From Chromera velia (Eukaryota; Sar; Chromeraceae): a DNA stretch of 54,238 bases. Position 1 is the stretch's first letter. Each line of letters opens with the position of its first letter. The position numbers and the translations under genes were made by a program. Positions 22,501 through 33,660 of the stretch are shown in pieces. The stretch is taken from positions 39,823 to 94,060 of the forward strand of contig JAHBMJ010004523.1 of NCBI GenBank assembly GCA_018398765.1, written 5' to 3'. The notes beneath the pieces were generated by a model. That model ran no database searches. It saw only the letters and a list, made by a program, of their open reading frames with translations, and was not told the DNA's origin.

Positions 22501-25398
22501 CTGTCATGACTTCGACGAGGAATGGCACAACGCAGCTGTAAAAAATGTTGACAGGGTTGCGGCTTTCTGAACATTCGTTTGTTTGATTTCCTTGCAGGTC
22601 TTCTTGGGGAATTATCGCTGCTCTTCCATGGGCGTCGACCTGAACCGCACATGGCAGCTGCCTTGCATCCCCTACAGGTCGTACAGCCCTCCCTTTGGTG
22701 GGGGCAACCAGCAAAACCAACTGCAGTCACAGCAGGCAGCATGTGCCGCGGGTTGTGAACCTCACTGGCTGGTTCCGACCATCTCTGCAACGAAGGCGCT
22801 TCTCCAGAGGCTGGCGAAGGACCCCCGTCTCTCTCTGGACATGTTCATCGACCTGCACGCACACTCGACGGCAGTGCAATCTTTCATGTACTGCAACCTC
22901 CTCTCTCCATCTCACGTCCCGTCGGAGAGGGTCGAGCAGGTCTGTCTGTTCATTCAACAACAAATAAAGTCTCATCGCAAAAAATCAAAGTTTCAAAGTC
23001 TCTTTCGCAAAGCGTCATGCACTCTGTCTGACTGGGTGACTCTCTTGTTCTTCTGATGAACCTCACGAATTCTTCGCGCACCTTCTCCCAATCGCATGCT
23101 CACACTCACCACCCACATTGGGTTTGTCTCCATCCAACCGCATGTACATGTTTCAAAGCATTCGTAAAGCCTTGCTCTCATCCCCCCCTCCCTTAATGCA
23201 GGAGCATCACTTTCCGAAACTCCTCGGCGACGCCTGTCGGGACTTCTCCTACGAGTACACGAAATTCGACAACGACGTCAACAAGGCCGGGTCGGCGAGG
23301 AGGGCGATGTGCGAGTCCCTTCCTCACGTCTCATGCTACACGCTGGAGGTCTGTCGGTGTGCGTGTTGTTTTGTTTGTCTGTCGGTCTGTCTGTCTGTCT
23401 GTCTGTCTGTTTCTCTGTGTGTCTGTTTGTTGACTCGAAACTCATGCTGCGAACGTGAAAGAATTTCTGGTCGGGTACTGAAGAATCTTAGTGAAGAAAG
23501 TCGCTATCAATACGTGTGCAGTGACACATACCGAAACACTCATGGGGCCAGCAGTTTTGTTGCATTCTTTTCTTTCGACTGACCTTTCTTTCTTTCTTTC
23601 TTTCTCAGGCATCCTTCTTTTGTTCCTCCCGAAACGGGGGCACGAGGGTCCCTCTCTCCCAACACGATTACCTGAACATGGGCAACCGCATGGCCTGTGC
23701 ACTTGTGGAGTTCTACAACGTCGGAAAGGTGCGTGTGTATGTTTGTTTCAATAGTGCCTGTTTCCTTTTCATGATTTGTTCTTCATCAATCCCATTTTTG
23801 GATTCGATCTTTTGTTCATTCTGTCTTCCGTTAATTCGTTTTGAACAGAAGAAGTGCGGGCCCTCGATCTCTGTTTGTGGTAACTGTCTCCATTTGAACC
23901 ACGTGGACTTTCATTTCACTCGTCCTGTGGAGCACCACAGTTGAAGGAGATAAGAGAGGACACTCGGATCGCCTACCTTCCAACGTTCTTCCGCACATAT
24001 ACATGCAGCTTCTATACGTGCAAATACTCCGTCATCTCTCCGTGCGTGCAGGCTTCGGATGCCTACGAGCAATTCGTGCACGCTTTTGTGACTTTGAAGA
24101 AACAAGCAGCGGCACAGCAGGCGGCTGCCGACCTACTCAGAGAGAAAGCACGGCAGGCAGAAGAACTTGCGGCAGCAGCAGAAAGAAGCAGAAAGAAGCC
24201 CCCAACAGCGCCCACGATCGACGAGAGAGAGAAAGAGACAATCCCGCCTAGCATCACACTCCCCCCATCCATACAACCTCCCCCAAAGACCCCTCTGGCA
24301 GAGAGCCAAAGAGAAAGAGACGTGAAGACCTCCACAAGAAGACCCACTGACCTACTGCCCGCAACAGAATCGACTCATATGTCAGCAGCCAAACAAGAGA
24401 CAACCCCTATAGGCACTCCAAAGCCCCCAAATCACCGCAGTCCCAGAAGACCTTCAGGTGATTTGATCGTCCACGGAGACGGGAAAGGCCGAGCATCAGA
24501 CCCCCCCCCTCTTTCCATCCGCGTCGTGCACCATCAGCATCACGAGCAGCAGTTGCAGCAGCACAAAGGCACAGGTGACCTGGGGGCTTCCTGGTGCTCC
24601 ACTGCACCATCCAGAGGAGGACTGCATGGGATGCAGGCAGGGGCTGCACGCGCGCAAGACGAGAGCGCGTGCTTCCTCGGAAGTTCTGGATTGACCTCTT
24701 CCCTGGCCGAGACAGCAGACCAACATACTGTCACCGCCCCCTGTGGGTCCTCAGAAGCACTCTCAGTATCTGCAGGACCTTCACAGAGGGGGGGATTGCA
24801 AAACGTGACTGACAGCATGACAACAAATCCGAATCAGCTTTCGAGTGCCGTGATGTCGGAGGAAGCAGAAGAGGGGAGCCTGGCAGCAGAGCAGAAGGAC
24901 CCGATGTCCTCCATCAACATCACTCTCCTTCCCTCAGACGGCATGCAAGACTCAAGCAGAAACGCGGCGGGAGAGGGGGAAGGCAAAGAGGGGAAGGGAA
25001 AGGAGGGACGGGGAGAGAGAAGGACTGAGAAGGACAAAGGGTTGAAACAGTCGCATGGAGTGTATGGGCAGACAGGTGCAGTTGCGTGTGTTCCAAAGTT
25101 GGTGGAGCCCTCTCTTGACCTTCCCTCTGGGGGTCCTGGAGGTTCAGCTGAATTCCTCCGATCCCCCCAACATATTCAGCACCAGGCGCATCTGTCCCCC
25201 ACCCTTCAGGGCGGCAGAAAGGGGAGAGATAACGGGACGGGGAGGGCAGGGGTGATGGTTGATGACATGACGCTGGGTGGGCGCCGGCGAGGGGGTGTGC
25301 GCGACGGCGAGAAGATCGAGAAGGACTGGGAACACGTGAAACGAGTCAGCGGGATTCAAGGAGGCGCACCAGCATGGCGCACAGGGGGATCTTCCTAG
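17723..25398 (+). CDS. Cytosolic carboxypeptidase, CCP6/AGBL4-like (M14 metallocarboxypeptidase, deglutamylase)
   Basis: Eleven exons join in phase: 17723-18022, 18372-18487, 18920-19017, 19336-19430, 19829-21596 (contains the N gap), 21911-21950, 22241-22335, 22598-22939, 23202-23348, 23609-23728 and 24052-25398. The N-terminal domain matches CCP6-type proteins (ADFESGNVGEVD, LFTICNFSKTKSLYKEGM, RPIWQRLPQRCVFYYRSP, FAYAFPYTYTDLQRYL). The catalytic domain has the zinc motif VHPGETPASYVCQG (His and Glu), PMLNPDG, GNYRCSSMGVDLNR, the third zinc ligand in FIDLHAHST, and the catalytic Glu in VSCYTLE, so an active enzyme is expected. The family trims glutamates from tubulin and other proteins in the cytosol. 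Exon 5 inserts roughly 550 Ser/Gly/Arg/Gln-rich residues between RRLECLTV and the VVVVTARV strand. The last exon adds about 430 mostly disordered residues. Human CCP6 is about 500 residues; this product is about 1,470. An in-frame TAA at 17717 limits the start to ATG 17723 or 17750. Confidence 0.9.
19172..19240. repeat. (CA)n(TA)n(GA)n compound microsatellite
   Basis: CA, TA and GA runs in direct succession, in the intron between exons 3 and 4 of the carboxypeptidase gene. Confidence 0.95.
19512..19548. repeat. (GGCA)n microsatellite
   Basis: About nine GGCA units in the intron after exon 4 of the carboxypeptidase gene. Confidence 0.95.
21120..21172. other. Assembly gap inside an exon
   Basis: 53 N bases flanked by G runs, in the glycine-rich part of the carboxypeptidase exon 5 insertion. 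The coding frame before the gap differs from that after it, so the number of N bases is a placeholder rather than the true length. Confidence 0.95.
23384..23412. repeat. (GTCT)n microsatellite
   Basis: About seven GTCT units directly after the donor of exon 9 of the carboxypeptidase gene. A (TTTC)n run at 23583-23605 forms the pyrimidine tract of the acceptor of the same intron. Confidence 0.9.
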
Positions 25399-25851
25399 AT
25401 ATGAGTATGTATGTATATATGTATGTATGTATGTAGGGACATATGAATCCAGGTAAGTTAACGCAACCGTGTGCATGTGTCCTAGATCGAAGAGTATTCG
25501 AAGCGTTCACTAAGTAGAAGGTTGCATTTATTAAAAATTCTTGTTTATTTCTTACGAAGTTGAGCTAGCAACTGATGTCCGGCTACAACAGATTCTTTCT
25601 AAATATAATCTGTATAAATCAAAAGAAAAAAAATTAATAGATTTTCCACTGATTTCCCTTTGGTTTCGTTAGGATTTCTCTTCATTTCCCGCGTTCGATT
25701 CCCTAGAGTTTTTTTAAGAATTTCTGTGCCAGGAAGGTTTTAATTAATGATGTCCAATGCGTGCAAATACTTTTCCTGATAGTTTTCCTAGATGCCGCAC
25801 GTTAAACGTTTGACATTAAGGTAAGATTCCCACCGTAAGAAGTTAATGATG

Positions 25852-25855
25852 TTAC
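25852..25855. repeat. Target-site duplication (left), TTAC
   Basis: Directly abuts the 5' LTR TG end; matched by TTAC at 29985-29988 directly after the 3' LTR CA end. Confidence 0.75.
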
Positions 25856-26363
25856 TGTGGAGTCCTACCCTGTGGTGCCGCCCTCTATGGAGTCCTACCC
25901 TATGGCGCCGCCCTCTGGACCCTCGCATGCGCTATATCTGAATGAGCCCGCATGCCGATGCCATGCTCCGCCGCCGCGTGTATACGCAATCGACTTGCAT
26001 GCATGTACGTGTTGTACATGTCGATCAAAGTTGTTGAAATCGAGTCTGACCTTCGCATTCAAGTATACAATATGTTACTCGAGCAACAGATAGCATCGTT
26101 TGAGTCTGATGTCTGTTTGTCATAGATCGGGAGTCTAAGACTCTGAGAAAGAGGAACAGAGAGGAGCATAAGTAGAGATTGTGTAATGATAGAATGAACC
26201 TAGCTAATTGGAATCCCAGATAGCTCTAGAGCTAAACCTTCTGTAAACTGCTGCCTGAATGAGTGTTGCTCACGTTCCTTCTCTAGAGTTTCTCTAAGGT
26301 TCTTGTCCTCGCTTTACCTTCTGTCTGGACGCCACAAGGCGGCTGGGCAGGAGGGATAAAGCA
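25856..26363 (+). repeat. 5' LTR (508 bp)
   Basis: Starts TG and ends CA. It opens with a tandem duplication of a unit of about 31 bp (GGAGTCCTACCCTRTGG then GCCGCCCTCT). It differs from the 3' LTR at about 13 positions by eye, 12 of them transitions. Confidence 0.9.
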
Positions 26364-26366
26364 TTG

Positions 26367-26384
26367 TGGTGACCGCTCAGCTCG
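26367..26384 (+). other. Candidate primer binding site
   Basis: Begins TGGTGACCGCTCAG four bases after the 5' LTR. TGG would pair with a tRNA CCA end. The priming tRNA is not identified. Confidence 0.5.
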
Positions 26385-27654
26385 ATGAGTGTCGACTCTC
26401 GTTTTCCTTCTGTGATGGAGATCAGACCTGTCCTTTTGTGCAACAGTTGGAAACCGATTGCAAGGATACGGGCACGGTCAGGCAAAGACCGTGAGTAGGG
26501 GAATTCAGCGTCCCCTTGCGTTCCAAGCTGCCTGGAGCCCTGTTTTGGAGATCTTCGTCGAGTCTGATCCTGGACTTTGCCTTTGTCCTTGGGTGGAGAA
26601 CCCTAAGATCGTTGGAGGTCGCCAAAGCCGATGATGGAGATGTTGCTTGGTGTTGCTTGGAACTTCAAGGAGCCTAATTTCATTGAGAATGCCGCCTACG
26701 AGCAGATCGCAATTCAAACAGCCAGTAGAGTGCTTTTCTTATGCCTTTTGATTCTGCAACTGTCTCTGTCTTCCGGACAAGTGTCGGCTGATCACCTTCG
26801 CTTGTCTTTGCTGTTGGTTGCTTGCTTGTCTGCGCGAGGCTGACCACCTTCGTGGCCTGCAAACACCTCCAGCGTGTCTGGATCTGCCTGGACTGGTCCT
26901 CCGGCAGCGTTCAAATATAAGAAGATGCCCTTCGTCTCTCCATGTGCCTGCAATGCTTTTATTTTCTTCAAAGAGAGAGCTTGTCGCTTCTGGCTGTCCG
27001 GGTGTCATGCGGATCGTTCGATGAGTGGCCGTTCAATCGAGTACGTGAGACTCTGCATGCATATTAAACAGACAGAAGGGACAGGTGGCGGCGTACCACA
27101 CGGACCAACGCAGTGACGGCCGGTGTGCTAGCCGGGGAAGGCCTTCTGCTCTGGGATCCCGACGCGGCGAGCCTGGAGTAGGAAGGAGGGGGAAGTAAGG
27201 AAGGGATACAAAATGACATCGAGCCTGCTCTCGATGGCAAGAGAGGCAGAAGGGTCACGGCAGACCTACTGAGAGACAGAGTAGGGCACACGGCGGCTGC
27301 CACCTCATCTCTCGCCGGCGCTGGCACATTTTCCACTAACAGGGAAGGGAAGGGGAGGGAGAAGGGGGGGGAAGAGGGAGGAGGGGGTGAAAGCGGGGGA
27401 CAAAGGGAGAGGGAAAGGGCGGGAAGAGAGGGTTCTTCAGGGTGGGGGGGGCGAATCGAATCGAGGCTGGCCGAAAGCATGCAAAGTAGTAGTAAGTAAA
27501 ACGACCGTGACTGAGCGTGACTGAAGCGTCTGCGTGGGGCTGCCGGCCTTTTGCCCGAAGTTAAGAGTTCATGTATCGAAAGGAGCAGCAAAGGGATGAA
27601 ACGGGACAGAAAGAAGAGACGAGATAGAGAAAAACCAGTGGGGCAGTCTGCAAT

Positions 27655-28023
27655 GTGTCCGGTCCCTTCCCTCCCTCCTTTTATGCAGCTACTAACACGC
27701 ACAAAAATGTGTTTGTGCTTGACGAGACGGCCAAGTCCTTCTATCAACAAGAACTCGATGTCGATTGCCTACCCCTACGTCAGCTACGTAATAATATACT
27801 GTATGAGACGGGCAGAGGACTGCCTAATTACCGCCGCCGTGCGCTTATGCCTGCGCGTACTCGTGACTGCCTGTGACTGCCCTTGCGCCCTTGCACTAGA
27901 CTTGGGGGGGGGATTGAGCTCATTGCGAAGCTGAGCTTCAAAGAAGCGGACTGCGAGAACGACAAGTCGAGCACCGCATGTGCCGTGCATTCGGAATTTC
28001 TGGAGCTTCTTTTGGAAGAGTGA
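27655..28023 (+). pseudogene. Coding relic inside the LTR element
   Basis: One frame reads as protein (THKNVFVLDETAKSFYQQEL, DVDCLPLRQLRNNILYETGR, NYRRRALMPARTRD) to a TGA at 27874-27876. It then continues in the same frame (GGGIELIAKLSFKEADCEND, ACAVHSEFLELLLEE) to TGA at 28021-28023. I do not recognise it as gag or pol, and it has no retroviral-type protease or reverse transcriptase motif. It could be a captured host-gene fragment or a degenerate element protein. A 27-base GTGACT...CACTAG segment around the internal stop could be read as a tiny intron, but a simple CGA-to-TGA change explains it as well. Confidence 0.35.
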
Positions 28024-29466
28024 CCTTTCTTCTCTCTCGGCTTCTCTTCTTTACGCGTGGCTTCGGAGTCAGACCCCTCATGTGGCTGAGAGCACGAGCG
28101 AACGAGGGGGCGCCTTCATTCGCTGTCTCCTTCTCGTTTCCGTCTGCTGCTTTAAAACGTTTTATGTTATCCCCGGTTTCTTTCTTTGAGAGAAAAAGAC
28201 TGGAAGGGGCCAAGGAAAAATGAGTAGAAGAGGAGCAAAGAAACAATGAATCTTGAGAGAAACAGAAAGAGATGTCTGTTTCAACGAGAAGAGAAGAAGA
28301 AGAAAAAAGAAAACGAGGGGATAGCCCATATATGTCTCTTTGTCCCTTCTGTATCTTCTCCTTACAGGGGGATATAGATGCTTTGGAAGCCCTTTGGTGT
28401 CTCTAGGTATCGCCTCTCCCCCTTGCAGCACGGGAGTTGATGGGAGCCTTGGTGGAGCCAGCCGCCTCTGCGCAAGCATCTGCGTGGAGCCAGATGGTGT
28501 GCCGGCAGGCGTCTCCCTCCGATAGGTCTGACCAGGTGCCGTTCATTCATTGATATCTGTTCCAAGTCTTGTATGTTCGGTTGATCTACGGTGTTGTTGA
28601 CAACAGGTAAAGACGCACATGCAGTCTTTGGGAAGGAAGTGAGATAGAGGAGAGAGGAGGAAGAGATGTGAATATATGTGTGTGAATATATGTGTGTGGG
28701 GCTTTCTGCTGCCGCCCTCTGGTTTCTCTGTCTCTTCACGTTTTGTGCGTACCTCCGTTTGCGCATCTACTTGCATTCAGAGAATTAAAAGAGCTGGAAG
28801 GGGATTGCTTGCAGGCGTACTATTCTCTCTGTCGCCCGCTTTCTTCCAGCAAGCCAGTCTGAGAAAGAGAGAGAGATGAAAAAAAAAAAAAATAGAAAGC
28901 TAGGTAGACGACTGTGAGCGCATGCATCGGCATGGACATGCATGCGTGCATATGACCACGTGGGTCTGACTGTGCCTTACTGTGTCTTTCTCTCTGTTGC
29001 TCTTTCTGTCTAGCATTTTCGTCTCGTTCTTTCTTTCGCGGAGATCTGAGAGGTTAATGGAAAGCTGGAGAAACGTAAGACCTTGCATTGGGAAGCTTGC
29101 GGCCGTCGAGTGACGGGCTCTGCCGTCAGATAGAGATGGTATGCTTTTGCAGGCCACAAGCAAGCCAACATCCCTAAAACTGGTTTTTCGAGGAAAGACC
29201 TGGTGGGTTGGCGTTGCCAGCGAGGCAGTGGTAATAGTACCTTTGCGTACATTAATCTGATTGACTTGCATTAATGGGGGGAAACTTTTTTGTTTGTCAG
29301 CTTTCGTGTCTAGATTTTTTTGACTATCCCCTTGAAGGTTCTGTTGGTTGCATGGGTTTGCATTATGTTTAGTTGATCGTGTCCTTTTGCTCACCTTTTT
29401 TCCCTTTCCGCGCATGCTCGAATGTGTCTGACTGATCGCGGGGACGCGATTTTCTTGTCTGTGGCC

Positions 29467-29474
29467 GGGGGGGA
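29467..29474 (+). other. Polypurine tract
   Basis: GGGGGGGA immediately upstream of the 3' LTR, where plus-strand priming is expected in LTR elements. Confidence 0.7.
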
Positions 29475-29476
29475 TC

Positions 29477-29984
29477 TGTGGAGTCCTACCCTGTGGTGCC
29501 GCCCTCTATGGAGTCCTACCCTGTGGCGCCGCCCTCTGGACCCTCGCATACGCTGTATCTGAAAGAGCCCACATGCTGACGCCATGCTCCGCCGCCGCGT
29601 GTATACGCAATCGACTTGCATGCATGTACGTGTCGTACGCGTCGATCAAAGTTGTTGAAATCGAGTCTGACCTTCGCATTCAAGTATACAATATGTTACT
29701 CGAGCAACAGATAGCATCGTTTGAGTCTGATGTCTGTTTGTCATAGATCGGGAGTCTAAGACTCTGAGAAAGAGGAACAGAGAGGAGCATAAGTAGAGAT
29801 TGTGCAATGATAGAATGAACCTAGCTGATTGGAATCCCAGATAGTTCTAGAGCTAAACCTTCTGTAAACTGCTGCCTGAATGAGTGTTGCTCACGTTCCT
29901 TCTCTAGAGTTTCTCTAAGGTTCTTGTCCTCGCTTTACCTTCTGTCTGGACGCCACAAGGCGGCTGGGCAGGAGGGATAAAGCA
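29477..29984 (+). repeat. 3' LTR (508 bp)
   Basis: Same length and orientation as 25856-26363. Ten of the roughly 13 differences fall in the first 170 bases. Outside it lies TTAC, matching the bases before the 5' LTR. Confidence 0.9.
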
Positions 29985-29988
29985 TTAC
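29985..29988. repeat. Target-site duplication (right), TTAC
   Basis: Directly follows the CA end of the 3' LTR and matches 25852-25855. Confidence 0.75.
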
Positions 29989-30900
29989 CGTCAATTCTCG
30001 GAAGATTAGTCCTAATATTTTTATCCTAGCTGAGCTGGCTAGCTCGTATCCTATTAGCATAGCATAGCATAGATATCTCTGAAATTTCCTATCGATTTCT
30101 TTGTAATTTCTGTCGTCTTTAGCTTTTTCTGTAGAGCTAGTATAGTCTGAGCTACGCCATACAGACCTCCTATTATGGCTTTTAAACCTTATAATACGTT
30201 TTAACGTTTATATATATGATGATGATAATAGTGTGTACTAAACTAATTTTAAAAATTGATGTGCATATATACGGACACTTAAATATATTTATCCATATTT
30301 TTAGTACACTATACATTTAAATGTGTGTAACATTTTAGACAAGAAACATAGAGACATAAAGAGAGAAATAAACTAAAAGATGCAAAAAAAGAGGAATAAT
30401 TAAAGAATATTAGAACGGATAATACGTTAGATATCGGATTCAGTAGATCTCAAGGCTACGGGTATCACAGCAAAAAAAAAATAATTAAAGCGAATTTTGG
30501 TTTACTTTTTTTTTTTTCCGATGATGTTAAGTGATAAACAACTCAGTTATAACTGTTGTTCACGTGTTGCATAACTGTTGTTTAGCTGTTGCACAACTGT
30601 TGCTTAGCTGTTGCAAGAAAAGAAAAAGAAAAAAATAATTAAATTAAGCTAATTCTGGTTTACCTTTTTTTTATTTTTTTTTATTGTGATACGCCTATAG
30701 TCTCAATTAAGGCAAAAGAATCTTAAAAAGATTTTAAGGTTCAAAGTAAGAACGGAAAGCCTGAGCGACTCAGTGGGCGAGAGAGGGAGGGAGGGTTCTA
30801 GGGAGGGATTCCAAGACGGAATCTGAAGGATTCAAGGAACTAACTTGAGCTATAAGGGATGAAAGCAAAGGAAGAAGAAACAAAGGGAGGAGAGGGATTC
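29989..30900. other. AT-rich region, no gene seen
   Basis: Includes TAGCATAGCATAG at about 30056 and a repeated word, (A/T)ACTGTTG(T/C)(T/A)(C/T)A, with GTTGCA(C/T)AACTGTTG four times at 30550-30615. No coding frame on either strand. Confidence 0.6.
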
Positions 30901-31039
30901 TGACTCAATTTCTGAGGGAAGGTAGGAGGAAAGCAAGGAAGTAAGAGAAGACAAGCAACAGGCAAAGTAGCTGTATGGCGCCTAGTGTGTGACTGATAAT
31001 GTCACTGATTTTTTCCTTTTCTTTCTTGGCAGACAAACC

Positions 31040-31400
31040 GACACACAAACAGACATAGACAGTCTGACAGACAAAGGCAGACAGACAGACAGACAGACAG
31101 ACAAGGCAGCCATACTGCATTTTCTTCTTCTTCCTCCTTTTCTTCATGCACACAACAGACAACAAGAAAGAAAGAACGAACTAGAGAACGAACACAAAGG
31201 AACAAAACGACCAATCTGACAACGTGGGCAGGGGGACAGACTGACAGTCAGACAGACAGACCGACGGACAGACAAACACACAGCAGAAAACACAGAAAAA
31301 AGAAAGAAAGAAAGAAAGAAAGAAGAGAAGCTGGAGGAAAAGAAGAAGACGAAGGCAAGAAAGAAGGGAAGCAAGGCAGGAAAGAAGGGAGAATGCAACG
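31040..31400. repeat. GACA, GAAA and related tetranucleotide repeats
   Basis: (GACA)n at about 31030-31102 and 31223-31275, and (GAAA)n at about 31299-31323, then AAGG/GAAG-rich sequence. The Ser/Phe/Leu- and Cys-Val-rich open frames here are artefacts. The stretch from 31400 to 32500 holds purine-rich DNA and no recognisable gene. Confidence 0.85.
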
Positions 31401-32505
31401 AAAATCAACACATACCTGACAGGTCCACCGTACAAATCGACCCCAGCTTTCAACGTTGAAGTTTGCGACGGTCTGTTTGTAACTAAATTTGTTACTCTAA
31501 CGCTCACACACACCCCAAAGCGTCGTTACGCTCCCCTTTTCCTGCCTTTCTCTGGCCGCAAATTTTGTGTGCATTCTTGCATCTTTCTTGCGGAGACTTC
31601 TATGAGTGCTGACACGCAACAACATTGTTACAGCAATCAACGAGGTTGCTTGCTTGCTTGCATGGGTGCATGAACAAAAAAGCAAGCAAAAAGAGGAACC
31701 ACTGAGAGATCGACACCCAGAGAAGAAACGACAGACACGCCTCCTGCTGCCGCTTTTCTCTAAGTCGGAATGCATGCGCGCATCTTTCTTTTTACACCCA
31801 CAGGAATGAATACAAGCATGTCATGCAGCAATTTTCAAAAACACTCATCTCTGCTTCGATCTGTGTTTCGACCTAGCTCTCCTTGCAAAATTCAGCAGTA
31901 CTAGCGTTCCATGGTGGGTGGTCTACGTACTCATGGACCGTTTCAGACAGAGGGGGGAGGAGCAGGAAGAAAAAAGGATGGAGGAAAATTTTGTGTTGTA
32001 AAATACAAAGTGAAGCACGACAAGGCAGTGCATTGAAGGAGTGACGGCATTAAGAGAAGGAAAGGAGAAATTTTCCATGTAAGCAATCAGTAAAAACACT
32101 CGACGGACGGACAACACTCAGGACGAGCAGGGCAGGTACAGGTATTTACAAACGGAGAAAAGAAAAAGATCGGAGAAGGAAAGCAGAGGGTGCCACGGTC
32201 GATCTCAACCTCTTGATCGATCACCCGGCCGCCTGCTTTTCCCCCCCTCAAAGCGACGGGTGCTCTTCTGCTTGGACGGCAACGGCGAGACAGACGGGCG
32301 GGCAGGGAGGAAGGGGGCGACGTAGGAGGAAAGAAAAGAAGCAAGCAACGAGAAAAAAAGGGGAGGAGACGGGGAACCAAAGAGAGCGTATTGGGACACC
32401 AACTACATCTCTTTCCCCCCCCCCTACTTTCTTGTTCGATGGTTCGTCAATTCCCCCCCATTTTTTCAACATTTCCACACATCCATTCTACCCATCCCCC
32501 CCATT

Positions 32506-33660
32506 CTATGCAGCAGTCTTTGTGGGCACTGCCCCATACCCGCCCTCGACGTCTGTCTTCTTGAGGGATTCGGTTTCGGACTTGCGCTGGGCAGGGGCTG
32601 CGGGCTTGGCAGGCGCCCCGGCGGCGCCCTTCTTCTTGGCCTTGTCCATCTGGCTGTAGTAGCTCTGCATCAGCAGTGCACTGAAGATGGCAACCACACT
32701 TGTCCACTGGAAGAGGTTCAGGTTGTGTCCGAACCAGAACACTGAGAACATCACAGTGAAGAACTTGCGGGTTGTGGTGATCAACGCAAGATAGAGGGCA
32801 CCGAAGGCAGTGAGAGCCTGGAAGATGAACAGCTGCCCGAGGGTGTTGCAGACGCAGTAGACAGCGATGTGCTGAATGACCTCGGGGTACCTTTCGCAGT
32901 AAGTCCAGGGTGCAGTACCCTCAAAGATCAGCATTGCAAGGGCAGAAGGAATGATGGCAGCAAGGTTGGTGAACATCATGTGCTCAAAGGCCTTCACGAC
33001 GAATCGTGAGTTCACCTTGTCCTGACGGGGACCCGTCAGACCATCACAGAAGAGGGAGAGGAAACAGAGGAACACACCGAGGGCGGTTGACGCTGCCTCT
33101 GCTTTGGTTTGGGACTTGGCGACGTTGAAGACGATGAGGGAAGTGGTAACCACAGCGACGGCCACGTAGTCGTACCACGGGTAGGTCTTGCGGAACAGAA
33201 TCAACCCCCCGATGACGATGGGCACCATCTTGGCCGACTTGACAAGAACCTGTGTGGGGTAGTTGACCTGTGTCAAGGCGTAATTCCCTGCCAGCATTGC
33301 ACCGATGTAGGAAAGGGCAATAAGGAAAAAGTCCATGACAATCTCTTTGTTGAGCACAGGTCGGGAGATGTCCATCTCCTTTGTGTCCTTTGAGGCTTTG
33401 GGAGCCTGATAGAGAACCATGAAGACCTTCTTGGTATCAAAGTTCGCATTGAAAGCGTTCACAACAAAGGCAGAGATTGCAGACCCAACTGAGACCATGA
33501 AAACCAAAAAAATGGGGTACATGAAAGTGTCCCCTGCCTCCTTATCTCCAGTCTTGAAGATGGCTTCTTGTGCGACTCCATGGGCCATGTAACACACATA
33601 GATTCCAACGACGCACATGGCGCCGATGAAAAATGGGCTGCTAAAGAAGTTGGTGGACAT
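32506..33660 (-). CDS. Nucleotide-sugar transporter, UAA family (SLC35B-like)
   Basis: Single exon, 384 residues, ATG at 33660, stop TAG. It has about ten hydrophobic segments, as usual for this drug/metabolite transporter superfamily. Diagnostic stretches are NYALTQVNYPTQVLVKSAKM (family: YPTQ-x2-x-KS-K-P), the polar GLTGPRQDKVNSRF between membrane segments, NTLGQLFIFQALTAFGALY, and LALITTTRKFFTVMFSVFWF. These place it with SLC35B1/B2/B3-type carriers that exchange UDP-sugars, PAPS or ATP across ER or Golgi membranes; the substrate cannot be told from sequence. The C-terminal tail is Lys/Ala/Pro-rich and cytosolic by analogy. Purine at -3 supports the start. Lack of introns contrasts with the carboxypeptidase and the large left-hand gene. 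Confidence 0.93.
   Translation of the reverse strand: MSTNFFSSPFFIGAMCVVGIYVCYMAHGVAQEAIFKTGDKEAGDTFMYPIFLVFMVSVGSAISAFVVNAFNANFDTKKVFMVLYQAPKASKDTKEMDISRPVLNKEIVMDFFLIALSYIGAMLAGNYALTQVNYPTQVLVKSAKMVPIVIGGLILFRKTYPWYDYVAVAVVTTSLIVFNVAKSQTKAEAASTALGVFLCFLSLFCDGLTGPRQDKVNSRFVVKAFEHMMFTNLAAIIPSALAMLIFEGTAPWTYCERYPEVIQHIAVYCVCNTLGQLFIFQALTAFGALYLALITTTRKFFTVMFSVFWFGHNLNLFQWTSVVAIFSALLMQSYYSQMDKAKKKGAAGAPAKPAAPAQRKSETESLKKTDVEGGYGAVPTKTAA

Larger units (their letters stand above)
25856..29984. mobile_element. Non-autonomous LTR retrotransposon
   Basis: Two 508-bp direct repeats begin TGTGGAG and end AAAGCA, flanked on the outside by the same four bases, TTAC (25852-25855 and 29985-29988). A primer-binding-site candidate beginning TGGTGACCGC lies four bases after the 5' LTR. 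A polypurine tract, GGGGGGGA, ends two bases before the 3' LTR. These four signals together define an LTR element of 4,129 bp. The 3.1-kb interior has no long frame with reverse transcriptase, integrase or protease motifs. It is therefore either a non-autonomous (TRIM/LARD-like) element or a heavily deleted copy. Confidence 0.9.

Noticed and set aside
27064-27750. 228-residue minus-strand frame inside the LTR element
   Set aside because: Pro/Ser/Leu-rich translation of purine-rich low-complexity DNA; no gag or nucleocapsid features such as a zinc knuckle.
27877-27901. Ultra-short (27-base) intron in the LTR element relic, and a 29-base one at 35318-35346
   Set aside because: Both have GT and AG ends, but the first is a multiple of three and replaceable by one nonsense mutation, and the second does not join its exons in phase. 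The confidently mapped introns in this window are all longer than 50 bases.
31040-31110. CRISPR-like regular repeats
   Set aside because: The units are 4-bp GACA microsatellite without spacers, and the DNA is eukaryotic; no CRISPR array exists in the window.
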